Source: Bacteriovoracaceae bacterium (GTDB lineage Bacteria > Bdellovibrionota > UBA1018). From it: a stretch of 7,410 nt of DNA. A program made the translations under genes and the position numbers. Every line of letters begins with the position of its first letter. Positions within the stretch are counted from its first letter, which is position 1. Location: contig JAHFAB010000084.1 of NCBI GenBank assembly GCA_023250795.1, forward strand, positions 1-7,410, written 5' to 3'. Below, in pieces: positions 6,349 through 7,410 of the stretch. The notes under the pieces are model-generated. The model saw only the letters and a list, made by a program, of their open reading frames with translations, was not told where the DNA came from and made no database searches.

Positions 6349-6674
6349 TGCATCTGGTCGTTTTTAATTTCTGGTAAGGTTTGAGGATAAGAATCTGAAG
6401 GCCCGGCTTCTTTTGAAAGAAGTTCTGTTGCAAGATTTGCCAGTGTCTTAGGGCCGAGTATATTTTTTGTTTGTTCTTCTTTAAATACATGCTCAACGTC
6501 CACTTCAGTAGAATATCTTTTTAAAAAACTAAAGATTTTTGCTTGCTCTATTTGTGCCTGATTAAATTGAAATATAATTTGTTCATTTAGTTTTAATTCG
6601 AAATTTTCAAGGCCAGCAGCATTTGATACACTGGTCAGAGCAAAGACAATCGCAACAACAGGGATCAAAACCAT
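6345..6674 (-). CDS. Small exported protein of unknown function
   Basis: 109 residues from the ATG at 6674, which has a clear ribosome binding site (AAGGAG, six bases upstream, at + strand 6681-6686). The frame stays open further upstream to 6809, but that extension lacks a site and would bury the signal peptide, so I reject it. The N-terminus MVLIPVVAIVFALTSVSNAAG is a signal peptide with likely cleavage after SNA or NAA. The mature protein is about 88 residues: polar and helical (ELKLNEQIIFQFNQAQIEQA), then an Asp/Glu-rich piece, and a Pro-containing tail. No cysteines remain after cleavage. Its stop overlaps the start of the 198-residue gene, so the two form a coupled pair. Unknown function. 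Confidence 0.75.
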   Translation of the reverse strand: MVLIPVVAIVFALTSVSNAAGLENFELKLNEQIIFQFNQAQIEQAKIFSFLKRYSTEVDVEHVFKEEQTKNILGPKTLANLATELLSKEAGPSDSYPQTLPEIKNDQMH

Positions 6675-6752
6675 ATGGATCTCCTTATTTATATCAATTA
6701 AGATTCTGCAATGCCCAGCACAAATTAACGCATTGGGCCATATCACAGTTAG

Positions 6753-6782
6753 TATATATAACCTCGGGATAACCAAGGTAAA
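6753..6782 (-). promoter_or_regulatory. Possible sigma70-type promoter for the minus-strand pair
   Basis: Read on the minus strand, TTTACC (6777-6782) and TATATA (6753-6758) are separated by 18 bases; each matches four of six consensus positions. TATACT (6751-6756) is a better -10 but has no matched -35. It lies about 80 bases upstream of the ATG at 6674. Weak, by-eye assignment. Confidence 0.3.
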
Positions 6783-6863
6783 GTTCAAGGGATCAATTAG
6801 TGCATTCAATTCTAGATCGCAGATTGAGCAGCTTCTCAGTATTTGTTAAAATGCATGGCCAGG

Positions 6864-7058
6864 TCAGGGATGGAAGTTTTCATAAAGTGTTGATACGCGA
6901 GCTTTTTTTGCCCAGCCAGTCAAGATCATTTGAATTGCGCCTTGAAGGTCTTGTGCTGCAATGGTTTCCCCCTTTTCTTTCAGGGCTTTGAATTCTAATT
7001 CGATTTTTCTTAGTTCATCAAAAAAAGCTTTTCTAGCCTCAATATAAGTTAAGTTAAG
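6864..7058 (-). pseudogene. 5'-truncated remnant of a helical protein gene
   Basis: On the minus strand a frame runs to TGA at 6864-6866 and encodes YIEARKAFFDELRKIELEF, then KALKEKGETIAAQDLQGA and MILTGWAKKARVSTLYENFHP. The amphipathic, charged helices and the codon pattern look like real protein. There is no ATG, GTG or TTG before the coding-like part: going upstream the frame enters the (AACTT) repeat and meets a TAA at 7059-7061. The first in-frame ATG is deep inside. I therefore read it as a gene that has lost its 5' end. The + strand frame across the same bases (6800-6991) is its shadow. The family is not recognised. Confidence 0.45.
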
Positions 7059-7075
7059 TTAAGTTAAGTTAAGTT
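7046..7075. repeat. Perfect pentanucleotide tandem repeat (AAGTT)6
   Basis: Six perfect copies of AAGTT occupy 30 bases. The repeat ends 29 bases before the ATG at 7105 and marks the broken 5' end of the minus-strand remnant. On the minus strand it contains TAA in every frame, so nothing can be translated through it. Short tandem repeats of this kind can change copy number by slipped-strand mispairing. Confidence 0.9.
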
Positions 7076-7095
7076 CCCGCCCATAAACTCCGATC

Positions 7096-7100
7096 AGGGA
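7096..7100 (+). promoter_or_regulatory. Ribosome binding site of the last gene
   Basis: AGGGA lies four bases before the ATG at 7105. It is modest in strength and slightly close, but it is the only candidate for this start. Confidence 0.4.
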
Positions 7101-7104
7101 CTAT

Positions 7105-7410
7105 ATGAGTGGGACTCAGAATTCTAAACGTTTTAGCATCAACCCCATCGAAGTTGTGATTTTCTCGGTTGTTACGCTGATCTTTTTTAACTCGGCGTAT
7201 AATTTGGTTTATGATCAAAGAATTATCCCTGAAAATACGTTTGCCCAAAACTCTGAAGAAGGGCGAACTCCAGCGAACCTCACTCAGGCAACCAACCCTG
7301 CACCTATGAACCTAGGGATCCAATGTTTTAGAAATTCTGAATACAGACTCAAAACGGATAAAATTCGTTTGTTGGGACCACTCTGCGGATTTGAGAATAA
7401 TAAAAATCTC
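7105..7410 (+). CDS. N-terminal part of a membrane-anchored protein (runs off the window)
   Basis: The 102 residues present start MSGTQNSKRFSINPIEVV. One hydrophobic segment follows at about 16-33 (EVVIFSVVTLIFFNSAYN), preceded by Lys/Arg, so the protein should be an inner-membrane protein with a short cytoplasmic N-terminus and the rest outside. After a polar, Pro/Asn/Thr-rich linker (residues 45-70) a beta-like domain begins with C74 (IQCFRN) and C94 (GPLCGF), a likely disulfide pair, around KTDKIRLLGPLCG. I recall similar N-termini and a similar T.KIRL.GPLC motif in hypothetical proteins of Bdellovibrio, which is my main clue to the organism. The function is not known to me. No stop is seen before the window ends. 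Confidence 0.8.
   Translation, partial: MSGTQNSKRFSINPIEVVIFSVVTLIFFNSAYNLVYDQRIIPENTFAQNSEEGRTPANLTQATNPAPMNLGIQCFRNSEYRLKTDKIRLLGPLCGFENNKNL

Noticed and set aside
6675..6809. Upstream extension of the small secreted protein
   Set aside because: It lacks a ribosome binding site, holds the probable promoter and AT-rich leader, and would hide a clear signal peptide.
6800..6991. Plus-strand 63-codon frame
   Set aside because: It is antisense to the better minus-strand remnant and has no ribosome binding site.
7046..7075. CRISPR array or attachment site
   Set aside because: The pentamers are contiguous with no spacers, and no integrase or tRNA gene is present in the window.

Overview
The window looks like a piece of a moderately AT-rich chromosome from a predatory or predator-related bacterium of the Bdellovibrionota (Bdellovibrio-like). 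This rests on the N-terminus of the last gene, which I recognise from memory as a Bdellovibrio-type membrane-anchored hypothetical, and on the many exported orphan proteins. It is not a proven assignment.

Left part (1-5208, + strand). The 3' end of an unidentified gene (1-216) is followed by a tightly packed three-gene unit. These are a lipoprotein (255-755), a very large exported protein of 1401 residues (752-4957) and a small cytoplasmic double zinc-ribbon protein (4954-5208). Both junctions are 4-base ATGA overlaps, each with a good ribosome binding site, so the three are very probably made together. The large protein carries a Cys-His-Asp domain of the protein-glutaminase (protein-glutamine deamidase) type at about residues 940-1060 (predicted C964, H1014, D1035). 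A long helical N-terminal half and a run of hydrophobic segments precede it, and a C-terminal beta-rich module that recalls the end module of secreted toxins follows it. The unit is the most interesting item here: a candidate exported, Gln-deamidating effector with a periplasmic lipoprotein partner and a cytoplasmic zinc-ribbon partner.

Middle part (5209-5751). No intact gene. It holds a GC-richer stretch with hairpins and a 59-codon open frame of uncertain meaning (about 5218-5455). On the minus strand there is a broken gene (5441-5648) whose translated pieces look like a small helical protein and the tail of a nucleotidyltransferase, joined by an internal deletion and carrying a frameshift at an A6 run.

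Right part (5752-7410). A minus-strand pair consists of a small secreted protein (6345-6674) overlapping an unrecognised 198-residue protein (5752-6348), with a weak promoter candidate upstream. Next come a 5'-truncated minus-strand gene remnant (6864-7058), a perfect pentanucleotide repeat (AAGTT)6 at 7046-7075, and the start of a + strand membrane-anchored protein that runs off the window (7105-7410). The right half therefore looks like an accessory, decaying region next to an intact effector-like operon.
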